Assembly: GCF_016583565.1 (NCBI RefSeq)
Contig: NZ_NRRF01000008.1
Coordinates: 1 to 64,000 of the forward strand
Source: Thiocystis violacea
GTDB taxonomy: Bacteria > Pseudomonadota > Gammaproteobacteria > Chromatiales > Chromatiaceae
Direction of reading: 5' to 3'
Length of the DNA: 64,000 nucleotides
The notes under the pieces were generated by a model. That model did no database searches. It worked only from the letters and a program-made list of their open reading frames with translations, and was not told the origin of the DNA. Positions 18,771 through 27,659 of the stretch are shown here, one piece after another (positions within the stretch are counted from its first letter, which is position 1; each line of letters begins with the position of its first letter). Made by a program: the position numbers and the translations under genes.

Positions 18771-19788
18771 CGCCTGCCACCTCAAGTGCCAGACCTGCGT
18801 CCGTGGCACCCGGGTCATGCCCAATACGGCGGTCAAGATGCCGCTCGACTATTTCGAGCGCACCGTCGCCAAGGCCAAGTCCGAGGGCTACGACGTCATC
18901 GGGCTCTATAACTGGGCGGAGCCCTTCCTCAACGCCAAGGTCGCGGACTACGTCGCCATCGTCAAGCGCAGCGGACTCTGCTGCGACATCTCCACCACGC
19001 TCTCCTTCGCTGGCCGCGAACACCTCATCGAACAGGTGCTCGCGGCCGGACTCGACAGCATGATCGTCTCCATCTCCGGATTCGACCAAGAGGTGCACGC
19101 GATCAATCATCGCGGCGGCGATCTGAGGCTGGTCAAGGCGAATCTGGAACGGATCAGCGCACTCAAGCGCCACGGGAACATTCACACAAGCGTGGTGCTG
19201 CGCTTCCTCAAGTTCGACTACAACGCCGACGAGGAGGCCCGGCTGCGCGACTACGCCGACACCCTCGGCTTCCAGTTCCAGGCGCTCCAGGCCAATGGAG
19301 ATCCGGCGCGTCCGGCGAGCGCGCTGAAGGTGGCCGACGCCTACCGCGAACGCTTGCGCGGATTTACAGCCGCTCGACCATACGAACAGCCGGGCGATAT
19401 CTGCCCACTGATCGCGGACACCATCGCCATCGGCGCCAACGGGCAGGTGACGCTCTGCTGCGGCAATCCTAGTTTCGACTTCCTCGACATCGGGGACTAT
19501 CTCGACACCAGCAAAGAAGAGCTGCTGCTGACGCGCTTCACCCATCCGATGTGCGCCTCCTGCACCTTCCCGCGACGCCCGGCAACGGACGCGGATCGCG
19601 CGGCACTAACCGGCGCCCTCCTGGCGCGCCTCGGTGAGCCACCGGGCAAGCGGTTGCCGGCTCAGCCGGAGGACTCGGGATTGCATGAGCCGGACGCGCT
19701 CGCACCCGTGTCGGCCCAGCCAGGCAGATCGTTTGGCGATGGCGCACTGGGGCGCGTGCTGCGACGGGTCATAGGACGCGCACCCTGA
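18742..19788 (+). CDS. Radical SAM/SPASM-type protein of unknown function
   Basis: The 348-residue protein has the radical SAM cluster motif near its N-terminus (DACHLKCQTC, a CxxxCxxC) and a barrel with YNWAEPFLN and HTSVVLRFLKFDYN. A C-terminal SPASM-like region has several Cys residues (GDICPLIADTIAIGANGQV, TLCCGNP, HPMCASCTF). Such proteins modify peptides or cofactors. The last 60 residues are Pro/Ala-rich and look disordered. The ATG at 18742 overlaps cysG by 29 bases and follows GGAGG, so the two genes are probably co-translated. A role in tetrapyrrole or heme processing is suggested by context only. Confidence 0.85.
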   Translation: MPICYVDLIDACHLKCQTCVRGTRVMPNTAVKMPLDYFERTVAKAKSEGYDVIGLYNWAEPFLNAKVADYVAIVKRSGLCCDISTTLSFAGREHLIEQVLAAGLDSMIVSISGFDQEVHAINHRGGDLRLVKANLERISALKRHGNIHTSVVLRFLKFDYNADEEARLRDYADTLGFQFQALQANGDPARPASALKVADAYRERLRGFTAARPYEQPGDICPLIADTIAIGANGQVTLCCGNPSFDFLDIGDYLDTSKEELLLTRFTHPMCASCTFPRRPATDADRAALTGALLARLGEPPGKRLPAQPEDSGLHEPDALAPVSAQPGRSFGDGALGRVLRRVIGRAP

Positions 19789-19881
19789 GCACCGAGTCCA
19801 AGTCCAAGTCCGAGCGCGCATCACAGCGCGCAGGCAGCAGGCTGCGGCCCAACACAGTCTCGATCGATTGGGCCGCCGGGC

Positions 19882-20430
19882 TCAATCCTGGTCTTCACGA
19901 GGCTTGCGCGCATAGGCTTGGTCGAACAGCGCCTCCAGAACCGCATGGGTGCCACGCAGCTGGCCGATGACCTCTGCCGCCCAATCGAAGTAGGCTCGGC
20001 GCCGTTCCAAGTCCCAGCTGTGCGGCGGGCTCTCGGCCATATCACGCAAGTTGCAGATCTTGTCCGCCAGCTTCACCAGGCGCGCGCCCTCGCTGGCGCC
20101 GCCGGCACGCAGGACCTGCTGGCGCTTGCGCTCCGCCTTGGGGAGCGACCTGTCGTCGGTCACTTCCATCACGAGCGCCCGAAGCTCCGACCCGAAGCGC
20201 GCCTCCAACTCCTCGGGAGTGGTCTCGGTGTCCTCGACCGTGTCATGCAGGAGTGCTCCGGCCATGACCAGCGGATCCACGATCCCCGCCTCCAGGGACA
20301 GCACGCGCATGAGCGCGATGGGATGATTGATGTAGGGGGACGCCTCGCGGTCCTTGCGCCGCTGATCCCGGTGCTTGAGCGCCGCGAAGCCGAGCGCGTC
20401 GACCACCAGCTCGAAACCGATTCGTTCCAT
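19882..20430 (-). CDS. HD-domain hydrolase, small alarmone hydrolase-like
   Basis: The 182-residue protein resembles the hydrolase half of RelA/SpoT and MESH1: the HD-type residues are in YINHPIALM and ALLHDTVEDT, with LVKLADKICNLRDM in the place of the RSH VKLADRxxNM motif. No synthetase, TGS or ACT domain follows, so it could be a stand-alone (p)ppGpp 3'-pyrophosphohydrolase; other nucleotide substrates are possible. It is convergent with the radical SAM gene and divergent from transaldolase. Confidence 0.85.
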   Translation of the reverse strand: MERIGFELVVDALGFAALKHRDQRRKDREASPYINHPIALMRVLSLEAGIVDPLVMAGALLHDTVEDTETTPEELEARFGSELRALVMEVTDDRSLPKAERKRQQVLRAGGASEGARLVKLADKICNLRDMAESPPHSWDLERRRAYFDWAAEVIGQLRGTHAVLEALFDQAYARKPREDQD

Positions 20431-20560
20431 GACTACCCCCTTTTATCGTCGCGTGAAAAGTTGCAGAGGGGTCGTTGTTAACCCCGTCGAAACCGTCATC
20501 TTCCTGAGCTAAGGTCGGCGGACAATCCGTTTGTCGACGCCAATCCGGAGGTGCCCAAGC

Positions 20561-21532
20561 ATGACCAAGCTGGCCCAGCTCAAGAGCATGACGACCGTGG
20601 TCGCGGACACGGGCGATTTCCAAGCCATCGCGGACTACCAGCCGCAGGATGCCACGACCAATCCATCCCTGATCTACAAGGCGGCGCAGATGCCTCAGTA
20701 CCGGGAGTTGGTCGAGGATGCCGTGCTCTTCGGCAAGGAGCAAGGCGGATCCGACAGCCTGGCTCAAGCGCGCTGGACCATGGACAAGCTGGCGATCAAT
20801 TTCGGCGCGGAGATCTTGAAGATCGTCCCCGGACGGGTGTCCACCGAGATCGACGCGCGACTCTCCTTCGATAGCGCCGCGACACGGCAGCGCGCCGAGG
20901 GCCTGGTCAAGCTCTATGAGGACGCGGGCGTCGATCCCCGCAGCCGAGTCCTGTTCAAGATCGCATCGACCTGGGAAGGCATCCGCGCCGCCGAGGCCCT
21001 GGAGCGGCAGGGCATTCATTGCAATCTGACACTCCTGTTCAGCTTCCCGCAGGCGGTCGCGGCGGCCGATGCGGGTGCTACCCTGATCTCGCCCTTCGTC
21101 GGCCGCATCCTGGATTGGTACAAGAACGCCGAGAACATCGCCGGCTACCCGGCCGACGAGGACCCGGGCGTCCAGTCCGTCACGCGGATCTTCAACTACT
21201 ACAAGCGCCACGGCTATGACACCGTGGTCATGGGCGCGAGCTTCCGTAATCTCGAGGAGATCCTGGAACTGGCCGGCTGCGACTACCTGACCATCTCACC
21301 CTCGCTGCTCGGGGAGCTGGCCTCCACGGAGGGTGACGTGCCCCGCAAGCTCGACCCCGACAAGGCGCAGACCATGGAGATCCCCAAAGTCAGCTTCGAC
21401 GAGCCGAGCTTCCGCTGGGCGGTCAACGAGGAGGCCATGGCCACCGAGAAGCTCGCCGAGGGCATCCGGCTGTTCGCCGCGGATACCCGCAAGCTGGAGC
21501 AGTTCGCGCATGAGGTCTGCCAGAACTGCTAG
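20561..21532 (+). CDS. tal: Transaldolase
   Basis: The 323-residue type-I transaldolase moves a dihydroxyacetone unit in the pentose phosphate pathway. The Schiff-base Lys is in [11 protein letters not shown] (about residue 133, matching E. coli TalB Lys132). The [11 protein letters not shown] motif is near residue 35, and [15 protein letters not shown] is near 245. The start ATG follows GGAGG; the longer frame to 20531 is not supported. It is a single gene, divergent from the HD-domain gene. In phototrophs it also serves regeneration of sugar phosphates. Confidence 0.96.
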   Translation: MTKLAQLKSMTTVVADTGDFQAIADYQPQDATTNPSLIYKAAQMPQYRELVEDAVLFGKEQGGSDSLAQARWTMDKLAINFGAEILKIVPGRVSTEIDARLSFDSAATRQRAEGLVKLYEDAGVDPRSRVLFKIASTWEGIRAAEALERQGIHCNLTLLFSFPQAVAAADAGATLISPFVGRILDWYKNAENIAGYPADEDPGVQSVTRIFNYYKRHGYDTVVMGASFRNLEEILELAGCDYLTISPSLLGELASTEGDVPRKLDPDKAQTMEIPKVSFDEPSFRWAVNEEAMATEKLAEGIRLFAADTRKLEQFAHEVCQNC

Positions 21533-21652
21533 CCGCGGAGCCTTCAACGGCCAGGCTGCGCAGGCCGCCCCGCTCAGCCTTGAGATCGGCATCACGTTTG
21601 CTGGAAGGAGGCTGGCGAGCGCCGCTCGCCCGGAGTACCCTATGCGGCCCGG

Positions 21653-21682
21653 TCAACAGACACATTCCGATCAACAGACACA
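21653..21682. repeat. 12-base direct repeat upstream of the TerC-like gene
   Basis: TCAACAGACACA occurs at 21653-21664 and again at 21671-21682, an 18-base period. It is in the spacer between transaldolase and the TerC-like gene, ahead of a hairpin at 21701-21721. It could be a regulator's paired half-sites or a small duplication. Confidence 0.45.
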
Positions 21683-21700
21683 GCAGCGTGTGGACCCGCC

Positions 21701-21721
21701 CCGGCCGCAACCAACGGCCGG
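21701..21721. other. Hairpin upstream of the TerC-like gene
   Basis: CCGGCCG - CAACCAA - CGGCCGG is a perfect 7-bp stem with a 7-nt loop, about 40 bases before the TerC-like start codon. GC-rich flanks could lengthen it. No T-run follows, so it may be a leader structure or the end of the transaldolase transcript. Confidence 0.5.
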
Positions 21722-21763
21722 CGGGCGGTGAGCCGCACCCTTCAACGATTTCCAGAGGGGTCA

Positions 21764-22813
21764 ATGAGAGCCTTTCGCTATTCCATCATCGTGACCATTG
21801 CCTGCGTGCTGGCAGCCTTCTACTGGGGCATCCAGTCACCGCTAGGGGCTTGGTCCGCCGTGTTCCTGGTGCTGATCCTCGGCGTTATGGAGGTCAGCCT
21901 CTCGTTCGACAACGCGGTGGTCAACGCCTCCGTGCTCAAGGACATGGACGAGAAGTGGCAGCAGATCTTCCTGACGGTGGGTATCCTGATCGCCGTCTTC
22001 GGCATGCGGCTGCTCTTCCCCATCGTGATCGTCGCGGTCGCCTCCGGGCAAGGCATGGGCGAGGTCACCGCCATGGCCCTCCAGCAGCCCGAGCAGTACG
22101 CCAAGTACCTGGAAGAGAGCCATATCGGCATCTCGGCCTTCGGTGGCATGTTCCTGCTCCTGGTGTTCCTCTATTTCATGCTGGACAACACCAAGGAGGT
22201 GCACTGGCTGGGCGCCGCCGAGGAGCGTCTGGCCCGTCTGGGCAAGCTGGACTCGATCCAGGTCATGGTGGCCCTGGTCATCCTCTTTCTCCTGCAAGCG
22301 CTGGTGGAGCTGACGCCAGAGCAGCGCGCCACGATGCTCACCGCAGGCATTGGAGGCGTCATCCTCTATGTCGCCGTCAGCAGCCTGGATAGCCTCTTCG
22401 AGAACGAAGAGGCCGGCGAGGCGGCCGTCAAGACCGCCAAGCGGTCCGGCATCGCGGGGTTTCTCTATCTGGAGGTGCTGGACGCCTCCTTCTCCTTCGA
22501 CGGGGTCATCGGCGCCTTCGCCATCACCCGTGACGTCGTCATCATCATGCTGGGCCTGGCCATCGGCGCCATGTTCGTGCGCTCGCTGACCGTCTACCTG
22601 GTGAACAAGGGCACGCTGGACGAATACATCTTCCTGGAGCACGGCGCGCACTGGGCGATCGGCGCACTGGCAGGCATCATGCTCGCGAACATCTTCGTGC
22701 ACACCCCGGAGGTGGTCACCGGCCTCATCGGTGTCGCCTTCATCGTCCTGGCGGTCATCTCGTCGATTCGCTACAAGCGCCAGCATCGCGATGAGGCCGG
22801 CGAAACAGCTTAG
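21764..22813 (+). CDS. TerC/DUF475-family integral membrane protein
   Basis: The 349-residue protein has about nine membrane helices and two copies of the TerC-type acidic motif, LEVSLSFDNAVVNASVL-like near residue 40 (VMEVSLSFDNAVVN) and LDASFSFDGVIGAFAI near residue 242. These acidic residues in helices suggest metal-ion transport or binding. DUF475/TerC proteins are a membrane component of Ter stress-response loci. The start at 21764 follows AGAGGGG. It heads the Ter island, 12 bases upstream of pgpA. Confidence 0.93.
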   Translation: MRAFRYSIIVTIACVLAAFYWGIQSPLGAWSAVFLVLILGVMEVSLSFDNAVVNASVLKDMDEKWQQIFLTVGILIAVFGMRLLFPIVIVAVASGQGMGEVTAMALQQPEQYAKYLEESHIGISAFGGMFLLLVFLYFMLDNTKEVHWLGAAEERLARLGKLDSIQVMVALVILFLLQALVELTPEQRATMLTAGIGGVILYVAVSSLDSLFENEEAGEAAVKTAKRSGIAGFLYLEVLDASFSFDGVIGAFAITRDVVIIMLGLAIGAMFVRSLTVYLVNKGTLDEYIFLEHGAHWAIGALAGIMLANIFVHTPEVVTGLIGVAFIVLAVISSIRYKRQHRDEAGETA

Positions 22814-22825
22814 CCGGGTTCAGCC

Positions 22826-23314
22826 ATGAGCGAATCAATCAAGCCGGACTGGCGCCTCATCTCCAGCAACCCCGCCCATTTCCTGGCCTTCGGTCTGGGA
22901 ACGGGGTTGAGCCCCAAGGCCCCGGGCACCGTGGGGACGCTGGTCGGCTTTCCCTTGTATTTCGCCCTGGCGGCCGTACTTCCGCTGCCAGGCGTGCTGG
23001 GCGCGCTGCTGCTCGCCTTCGTCGTTGGCGTCAAGCTGTGCGACCTGGCGGGGCAGGCGGTGGGCGAGGTGGATCACGGCGGGATCGTCTGGGACGAGAT
23101 CGTCGCCATGGCGCTGGTGCTCTGCTTCACCCCGGCTGGCCTGGGCTGGTGGATCGCCGCCTTCGCGGCCTTCCGTTTCTTCGACATCCTCAAGCCCTGG
23201 CCCATCCGCTATTTCGACCGACATTGGAAGAACGGATTCGGCGTCATGTTCGACGACCTGCTGGCAGCCGGCTACGCCATTGTGGTGATCGTGCTGGCTC
23301 ACCTCTGGATCTGA
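22826..23314 (+). CDS. pgpA: Phosphatidylglycerophosphatase A
   Basis: The 162-residue membrane protein matches PgpA, which dephosphorylates phosphatidylglycerophosphate to phosphatidylglycerol. Signatures are FGLGTGLSPKAPGTVGTL near residue 22, DHGGIVWDEIVAM near 83, FRFFDILKPWPIRYFDR near 115 and the FDDLLAAGYA segment. It starts 12 bases after the TerC-like gene and precedes terD by about 80 bases, so it appears to belong to the same transcript. Either PgpA is a housekeeping gene captured here or lipid phosphatase activity is linked to the membrane side of the Ter response. Confidence 0.95.
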   Translation: MSESIKPDWRLISSNPAHFLAFGLGTGLSPKAPGTVGTLVGFPLYFALAAVLPLPGVLGALLLAFVVGVKLCDLAGQAVGEVDHGGIVWDEIVAMALVLCFTPAGLGWWIAAFAAFRFFDILKPWPIRYFDRHWKNGFGVMFDDLLAAGYAIVVIVLAHLWI

Positions 23315-23396
23315 GCAAGCGGGTCATCCGCTCCGCCGCCGATCCGACCCTTTTGACAACCAAGCATTCCACTCACTGAGATAAGGAGACGACCCA

Positions 23397-23975
23397 ATGG
23401 CTATCAGTCTACAAAAAGGCGGAAACGTCAGCTTGACCAAGACGGATCCCGGCCTGGTCAACGCCCTGGTCGGCCTCGGATGGGACGCCCGCTCCACCGA
23501 CGGCGCCGACTTCGACCTCGACGCCAGTGTCTTCCTGGTCGGCGAGACCGGCAAGGTGCTGTCCGACGCGCACTTCGTCTTCTACAACCAGAAGACCTCG
23601 CCCGATGGCGCCGTGGTGCACTCCGGCGACAACCTCACCGGCGCTGGCGAGGGTGACGACGAGACCGTGAGCATCAATCTGCCGACCGTCGACGCCCAGA
23701 TCCAGCGTATCGTCTTCGCCGTCACCATCCACGAGGCCGAGGCGCGCAAGCAGAACTTCGGCATGGTGCGCAACGCCTTCATGCGCGTCGTGAACAAGGA
23801 CAGCAACACCGAGATCGCGCGCTTCGATCTCTCGGAGGACTATTCCACCGAGACCGCGATGGTCTTCGGCGAGGTCTACCGCAGCGGCGCCGAGTGGAAG
23901 TTCAAGGCCGTCGGCCAGGGCTTCGCGGGTGGTCTCAAGGCGCTGGCGACCGATCACGGCGTCAATATCGGGTGA
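23397..23975 (+). CDS. terD: TerD-family protein (first copy)
   Basis: The 192-residue protein is a canonical TerD/TerE/TerZ domain. It begins [15 protein letters not shown], has the acidic Ca2+-binding loops DFDLDAS and [13 protein letters not shown] and ends with [17 protein letters not shown]. TerD proteins bind Ca2+ and are proposed to organise membrane-linked stress complexes. A strong SD (AAGGAGA) precedes the ATG. It is very similar along its whole length to the copy at 27640, pointing to a local duplication. A 15-bp hairpin lies just after its stop. Confidence 0.96.
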   Translation: MAISLQKGGNVSLTKTDPGLVNALVGLGWDARSTDGADFDLDASVFLVGETGKVLSDAHFVFYNQKTSPDGAVVHSGDNLTGAGEGDDETVSINLPTVDAQIQRIVFAVTIHEAEARKQNFGMVRNAFMRVVNKDSNTEIARFDLSEDYSTETAMVFGEVYRSGAEWKFKAVGQGFAGGLKALATDHGVNIG

Positions 23976-23979
23976 TCCC

Positions 23980-24014
23980 GCGAGCCGCGGCGGCAGCCCG
24001 CCGCCGCGGCTCGC
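23980..24014. other. 15-bp perfect hairpin between terD and the AIM24 gene
   Basis: GCGAGCCGCGGCGGC (23980-23994) pairs perfectly with 24000-24014, with a 5-nt AGCCC loop. No T-run follows, and the next gene has its own GAGGAG ribosome binding site 20 bases further on. It could reduce downstream transcription (attenuator) or stabilise the terD mRNA segment, giving more TerD than enzyme. Confidence 0.65.
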
Positions 24015-24033
24015 CCGACCGCGAGGAGCCGAC

Positions 24034-24717
24034 ATGCCCAGTTTCACCATCACCGGGGAGATCGACCCCTTCCTGCACGTCAGCCTGCGGCAGAAAGAGA
24101 AGATCTTCTGCGAGTCCGGCGCCATGGTCATGATGGAGGCGCCGCTGCAGGTCAAGGGCCAGCTGCGTGGCGGCTTGGGGCGTGCCCTCATGCGCCGGCT
24201 GGCCACGGACGAATCGCTCTTCCAGCAGGAGATCGAGGCCGTCACCGGAGACGGCGACTGCCTGCTCTCGCCCGCCCTGCCGGGGGCCATCGAGCTGCTG
24301 GACGTCACCCCGAACGAGCGCTACACCCTGTCCGACGGCAGCTTCCTGGCGGCCGAGTCCGGGGTCGAGGTGCGTGCGCGCATGAACACCCTGGGCGGCG
24401 GCCTCTTCGGCGGCACCGGCGGCTTCGTCATCATGGAGGCGAGCGGGCAGGGCAAACTCGCCGTCTCCGGCTTCGGCTCCATCTTCACCCTCGACGTCAC
24501 CCCAGATCGCGAGACCGTCATCGACAACAGCCATGCCGTTGCCTGGTCGTCCAACCTGCAATTCGAGGTCGGCATGCCCCAAACCGGGGGTGGCTTCTTT
24601 GGGAACGTCGTCAACTCGGTCACCTCTGGCGAGGGCCTGGTCATCCGCTTCCGGGGGAGAGGCAAGGTCGTGATCTGCTCGCGCAACCGCGCGGTGCTGC
24701 GCGCCCACGGCCAATGA
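24034..24717 (+). CDS. AIM24/TIGR00266-family protein
   Basis: The 227-residue beta-rich protein has the AIM24-like repeat features FLHVSLRQKEKIFCESGAMV near the start, GGLFGGTGGFVIMEASGQG in the middle and SGEGLVIRFRGRGKV near the end. Family members commonly accompany TerD genes, but their biochemical role is unknown. The start at 24034 follows GAGGAG and begins the recognisable domain; the frame upstream is an artefact of the hairpin region. Confidence 0.92.
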   Translation: MPSFTITGEIDPFLHVSLRQKEKIFCESGAMVMMEAPLQVKGQLRGGLGRALMRRLATDESLFQQEIEAVTGDGDCLLSPALPGAIELLDVTPNERYTLSDGSFLAAESGVEVRARMNTLGGGLFGGTGGFVIMEASGQGKLAVSGFGSIFTLDVTPDRETVIDNSHAVAWSSNLQFEVGMPQTGGGFFGNVVNSVTSGEGLVIRFRGRGKVVICSRNRAVLRAHGQ

Positions 24718-24767
24718 CGCATCACACGCGACTCGACGATAAGACACCACACTGAGAGGTCCAGGAC

Positions 24768-25358
24768 ATGGGTATCAATCTACAGAAAGGCCAGAAGATC
24801 TCGCTGGAGAAAGAGGCCGGTGGCGGCCTGAGCCAGATCGTCATGGGTCTGGGCTGGGATGCGGCCAAGAGCAAGGGCGGCATGCTGGGCGGACTCTTCG
24901 GTGGCGGAGGCGGCAGCATCGACCTCGACGCCTCCTGCCTCATGTTCGACGACGGCGGCACCCTGGTGGATACCGTCTGGTTCCGCCAGCTGCGCAGCCG
25001 GGATGGCAGCATCCAGCATACGGGCGACAACCTCACCGGCGAGGGCGAAGGCGACGACGAGCAGATCATCGTCGACCTGACCGCCGTCCCGGCCACCATC
25101 AAGAGCCTCGTCTTCACGGTGAACAACTTCACCGGACAGGACTTCTCCCAGGTCGAGAACGCCTTCTGCCGCATCGTCAACGGCGCCAACAAGAGCGAGA
25201 TCGCCCGCTACGACCTTGGCGCCCAAGGCTCCCACAACGCCATGATCATGGCCAAGGTCTACCGCCACAACGGCGAGTGGAAGATGCACGCCATCGGCGA
25301 GACCGGACAGGGCCGCACCGCCGAGCAGCTGCTTGGGCAAATCGCGCCACATCTCTGA
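24768..25358 (+). CDS. TerD-family protein (second, Gly-insert copy)
   Basis: The 196-residue TerD-domain protein begins MGINLQKGQKISLEKE. It carries a Gly-rich insertion (GGMLGGLFGGGGG) ahead of DLDASCLMFDD, plus the second acidic loop [14 protein letters not shown]. The Gly-rich type is more like TerX/TerE variants than the copies at 23397 and 27640. Its ATG follows AGAGG. It is the last gene before the biosynthetic part of the island. Confidence 0.94.
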   Translation: MGINLQKGQKISLEKEAGGGLSQIVMGLGWDAAKSKGGMLGGLFGGGGGSIDLDASCLMFDDGGTLVDTVWFRQLRSRDGSIQHTGDNLTGEGEGDDEQIIVDLTAVPATIKSLVFTVNNFTGQDFSQVENAFCRIVNGANKSEIARYDLGAQGSHNAMIMAKVYRHNGEWKMHAIGETGQGRTAEQLLGQIAPHL

Positions 25359-25363
25359 GCACA

Positions 25364-25396
25364 CATCCAAGACGGCACAGCATCCAAGACGGCACA
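25364..25396 (+). repeat. 16-base tandem duplication before the ATP-grasp gene
   Basis: CATCCAAGACGGCACA occurs at 25364-25379 and 25381-25396, with a single base between. The second copy ends two bases before the ATG at 25399. No conventional Shine-Dalgarno is visible there, so the duplication may have displaced or replaced it. Confidence 0.7.
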
Positions 25397-25398
25397 CC

Positions 25399-26445
25399 AT
25401 GACGCGCGTCTGGCTCAATCGAGCCTTTTCCAGTGTCCGCGCCGTCTTGGACCTCGTCCGCCAAGGCGATCAGACCGGCGAGTACCAGCTGGTCTGCTCG
25501 CATCCGCGACCCAGCTTTCCCGGTTTTCTGAGCGCGCACGAGCACGCCATCGAGCCCAGCGGGCTCAGTGAAGCGGAATATGTCCAGTTCTGCCTGGACT
25601 TCTGCCGCGAGCGCGGCATCGACGCGCTCTGGCCCGGCCAAGCGGCCCAGGCGATCGTCGCCGAGCGTGAGCGTTTCGCCGAGCTGGGCGTCAGGGTGCT
25701 GGCGGTCGCCACTCCCGAGACGCTGGCACTGCTTGAGGATAAGGCGCGCTTCTATGCCGAGGCGCGGCGCTTTTCGATCCCGCCACCGCAGTCGCTGACC
25801 TTCGCCACCGCGGCGGACTTCGACGCCTGCTACGCCCAGCTGCGCTTGGACCACGACGTGCTCTGCATCAAGCCGAGCGTTGGCATCAATGGAGCCGGAT
25901 TCAGGATGATCGACGAGCACCGCGGCGCCCTAGAACTGTTGTTGCAGAATGCCATGCACTCGGTCCATCTGGCGGGGCTCCAGGCCGCGCTCTCGGCGGC
26001 CGACCGCTTCCAGCCCATGCTGCTGATGGAGCACCTGGGCGGGCTGGAGTACAGCGTCGATTGCGTCGCCGACGGACGCCGTGTGCTCGCGCTTGTCCAG
26101 CGCCAGAAGCCGACCGCCAGCGTCTATGGTCAACTGATCGTCTCCGTCCCCGCCATCGAGCAGGCCGTCCAGGAGATGACCGAGGCGTTCGGCCTCCGCG
26201 GCCTCTTCAATGTCCAATTCCGCGAGGGCCGCGACGGTCTCCGACTGCTGGAGATCAACGCCCGATTCTCGGGGGGCATCGGCTATACGGGCGCAGCCGG
26301 CGTCAACCTCCCCTACCTGGCGCTCAAGGGCTGGACGCAGGGCTTCGACGCGCTGGAGACGACTGCGGCGCGGGCAGGCACGCGCGTCCTGGAGCTGCTC
26401 CACTACCAGCATGGCGAGTACCAGCATGGCGAGGACTTCGCGTGA
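25399..26445 (+). CDS. ATP-grasp ligase of the Ter biosynthetic module
   Basis: The 348-residue protein fits the ATP-grasp_Ter family. The N-terminal half is carbamoyl-phosphate-synthase-like (about 1-110), followed by DKARFYAEARRFSIPPPQS. The ATP-binding core has LCIKPSVGINGAGF near 155, MEHLGGLEYSVDCVADG near 215 and metal-binding LLEINARFSGG near 285. ATP-grasp enzymes join a carboxylate to an amine or thiol; the substrate is unknown. Its stop overlaps the GTG of the next gene (GTGA), so translation is coupled. ATG 25399 starts the recognisable sequence (MTRVWLNRAFSSV). Confidence 0.92.
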   Translation: MTRVWLNRAFSSVRAVLDLVRQGDQTGEYQLVCSHPRPSFPGFLSAHEHAIEPSGLSEAEYVQFCLDFCRERGIDALWPGQAAQAIVAERERFAELGVRVLAVATPETLALLEDKARFYAEARRFSIPPPQSLTFATAADFDACYAQLRLDHDVLCIKPSVGINGAGFRMIDEHRGALELLLQNAMHSVHLAGLQAALSAADRFQPMLLMEHLGGLEYSVDCVADGRRVLALVQRQKPTASVYGQLIVSVPAIEQAVQEMTEAFGLRGLFNVQFREGRDGLRLLEINARFSGGIGYTGAAGVNLPYLALKGWTQGFDALETTAARAGTRVLELLHYQHGEYQHGEDFA

Positions 26446-27659
26446 GCAGGCGCGTGCAGATCGATCTCGCCACGGGCAGGCTCTCGGTCCAGGTGCGCGA
26501 GGCGGCCTTTCCGCTGGAGACCCTGTGCGGCTTCGCGGCCCGCAACAACCGCAAGCGCGGCTTCCTCTTTCTGAGCAAGGTGCTCGGCAAGCACTGGCCA
26601 GCCCGCCCCTCGCTCATGCGCCAGGTACATGAGCACCTGGCCGGCCAACTGGACCTCGGACCCGGCCCCTGGGCCTTCATCGCCATGGCGGAGACGGCCA
26701 CGGGCCTCGGCCAGGGCGTCTTCGAGGCGACGCTCGACCGACACCCCGAAGCCGAAGCCCTCTTTCTGCACTCCACCCGCTACCGCGTCGCGGGACGCCC
26801 CTACCTCGAATTCGAGGAGGCGCACTGTCACGCCCCGGATCAGTATCTCTATGAGCCGATCCAGCCCGCCCACCGGACGCTCTTCAGCCAGGCACGCGAG
26901 CTGGTCGTGATCGACGACGAGATCAGCACGGGCTCGACCCTGTGCAATCTGGTCGCGGCCTACCGCGCCAGCAACCCACACCTGGAGCGCGTGCACTTCG
27001 TCGCCATCACCAACTTCAGCGGGGCGAGCAGCGCACAGCGCTTCTCCGCGCGGCTGGGGCTGCCCGTGGACTGCGTCGCCGCGCTCCACGCCGACTTCAC
27101 CTTCGAGACCGCGGACTGGCCGGACGCCGAGGCGGCACCCAGCGCAGTCGGCGACAACGCGCGCCGTCCCGGCCAGATCGCCGACGACCTGGGACGCTTC
27201 GGCATCGCCGGGCACACGCCGATACCGGCCAGGGAACTCGACCGGCTCGCCGAGGGCCTGCCGCCCGGCGCGCGGATGCTCGTGCTGGGGACCGGCGAAT
27301 TCATGCATGTCGCCTTCCGCGTCGGACTCGGCCTGGAGGCAAGGGGATTCGACGTCGTCGTGCAGTCGACCACGCGCTCGCCCATCCTGGTGGGCGCGGA
27401 TGTTGGACGCCGACTCATCTTTGGGGACAATTACGCCGAGGGGATTCCCAACTATCTTTACAACGTCGACCCCGCCGGGCCGGATCGGATCATCGTCTGT
27501 CACGAAACCCCGGTCGACGCCCTGCACGAACTGGTGTACATGCTCGGCCCCAAGTGCCGAACCTACAGATACGCGGCGCTGCCGCATGCGCCGCGGCAGC
27601 AGCCACTTCAAACCCCAAGCGCACTGATCGGAGGAGCCAATGGCCATCAACCTGGGTAA
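26442..27659 (+). CDS. Phosphoribosyltransferase with C-terminal TRSP domain
   Basis: The 405-residue protein carries an N-terminal PRTase_2-type domain with the PRPP-binding loop [13 protein letters not shown] near residue 153. After a linker, a TRSP-like region follows with [22 protein letters not shown] and YNYxYN-like PNYLYNVD motifs. This two-domain protein is a hallmark of the Ter biosynthetic set, where it is predicted to act on a ribose-linked intermediate. GTG 26442 overlaps the stop of the ATP-grasp gene and has GAGGA six bases upstream. An upstream in-frame extension is antisense-like noise within the previous gene. Confidence 0.9.
   Translation: MSRRVQIDLATGRLSVQVREAAFPLETLCGFAARNNRKRGFLFLSKVLGKHWPARPSLMRQVHEHLAGQLDLGPGPWAFIAMAETATGLGQGVFEATLDRHPEAEALFLHSTRYRVAGRPYLEFEEAHCHAPDQYLYEPIQPAHRTLFSQARELVVIDDEISTGSTLCNLVAAYRASNPHLERVHFVAITNFSGASSAQRFSARLGLPVDCVAALHADFTFETADWPDAEAAPSAVGDNARRPGQIADDLGRFGIAGHTPIPARELDRLAEGLPPGARMLVLGTGEFMHVAFRVGLGLEARGFDVVVQSTTRSPILVGADVGRRLIFGDNYAEGIPNYLYNVDPAGPDRIIVCHETPVDALHELVYMLGPKCRTYRYAALPHAPRQQPLQTPSALIGGANGHQPG

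Noticed and set aside
26061-26441. N-terminal extension of the PRTase-TRSP gene from 26061
   Set aside because: It overlaps the ATP-grasp coding region in another frame and has Arg/Pro-rich noise. GTG 26442 with GAGGA is better.
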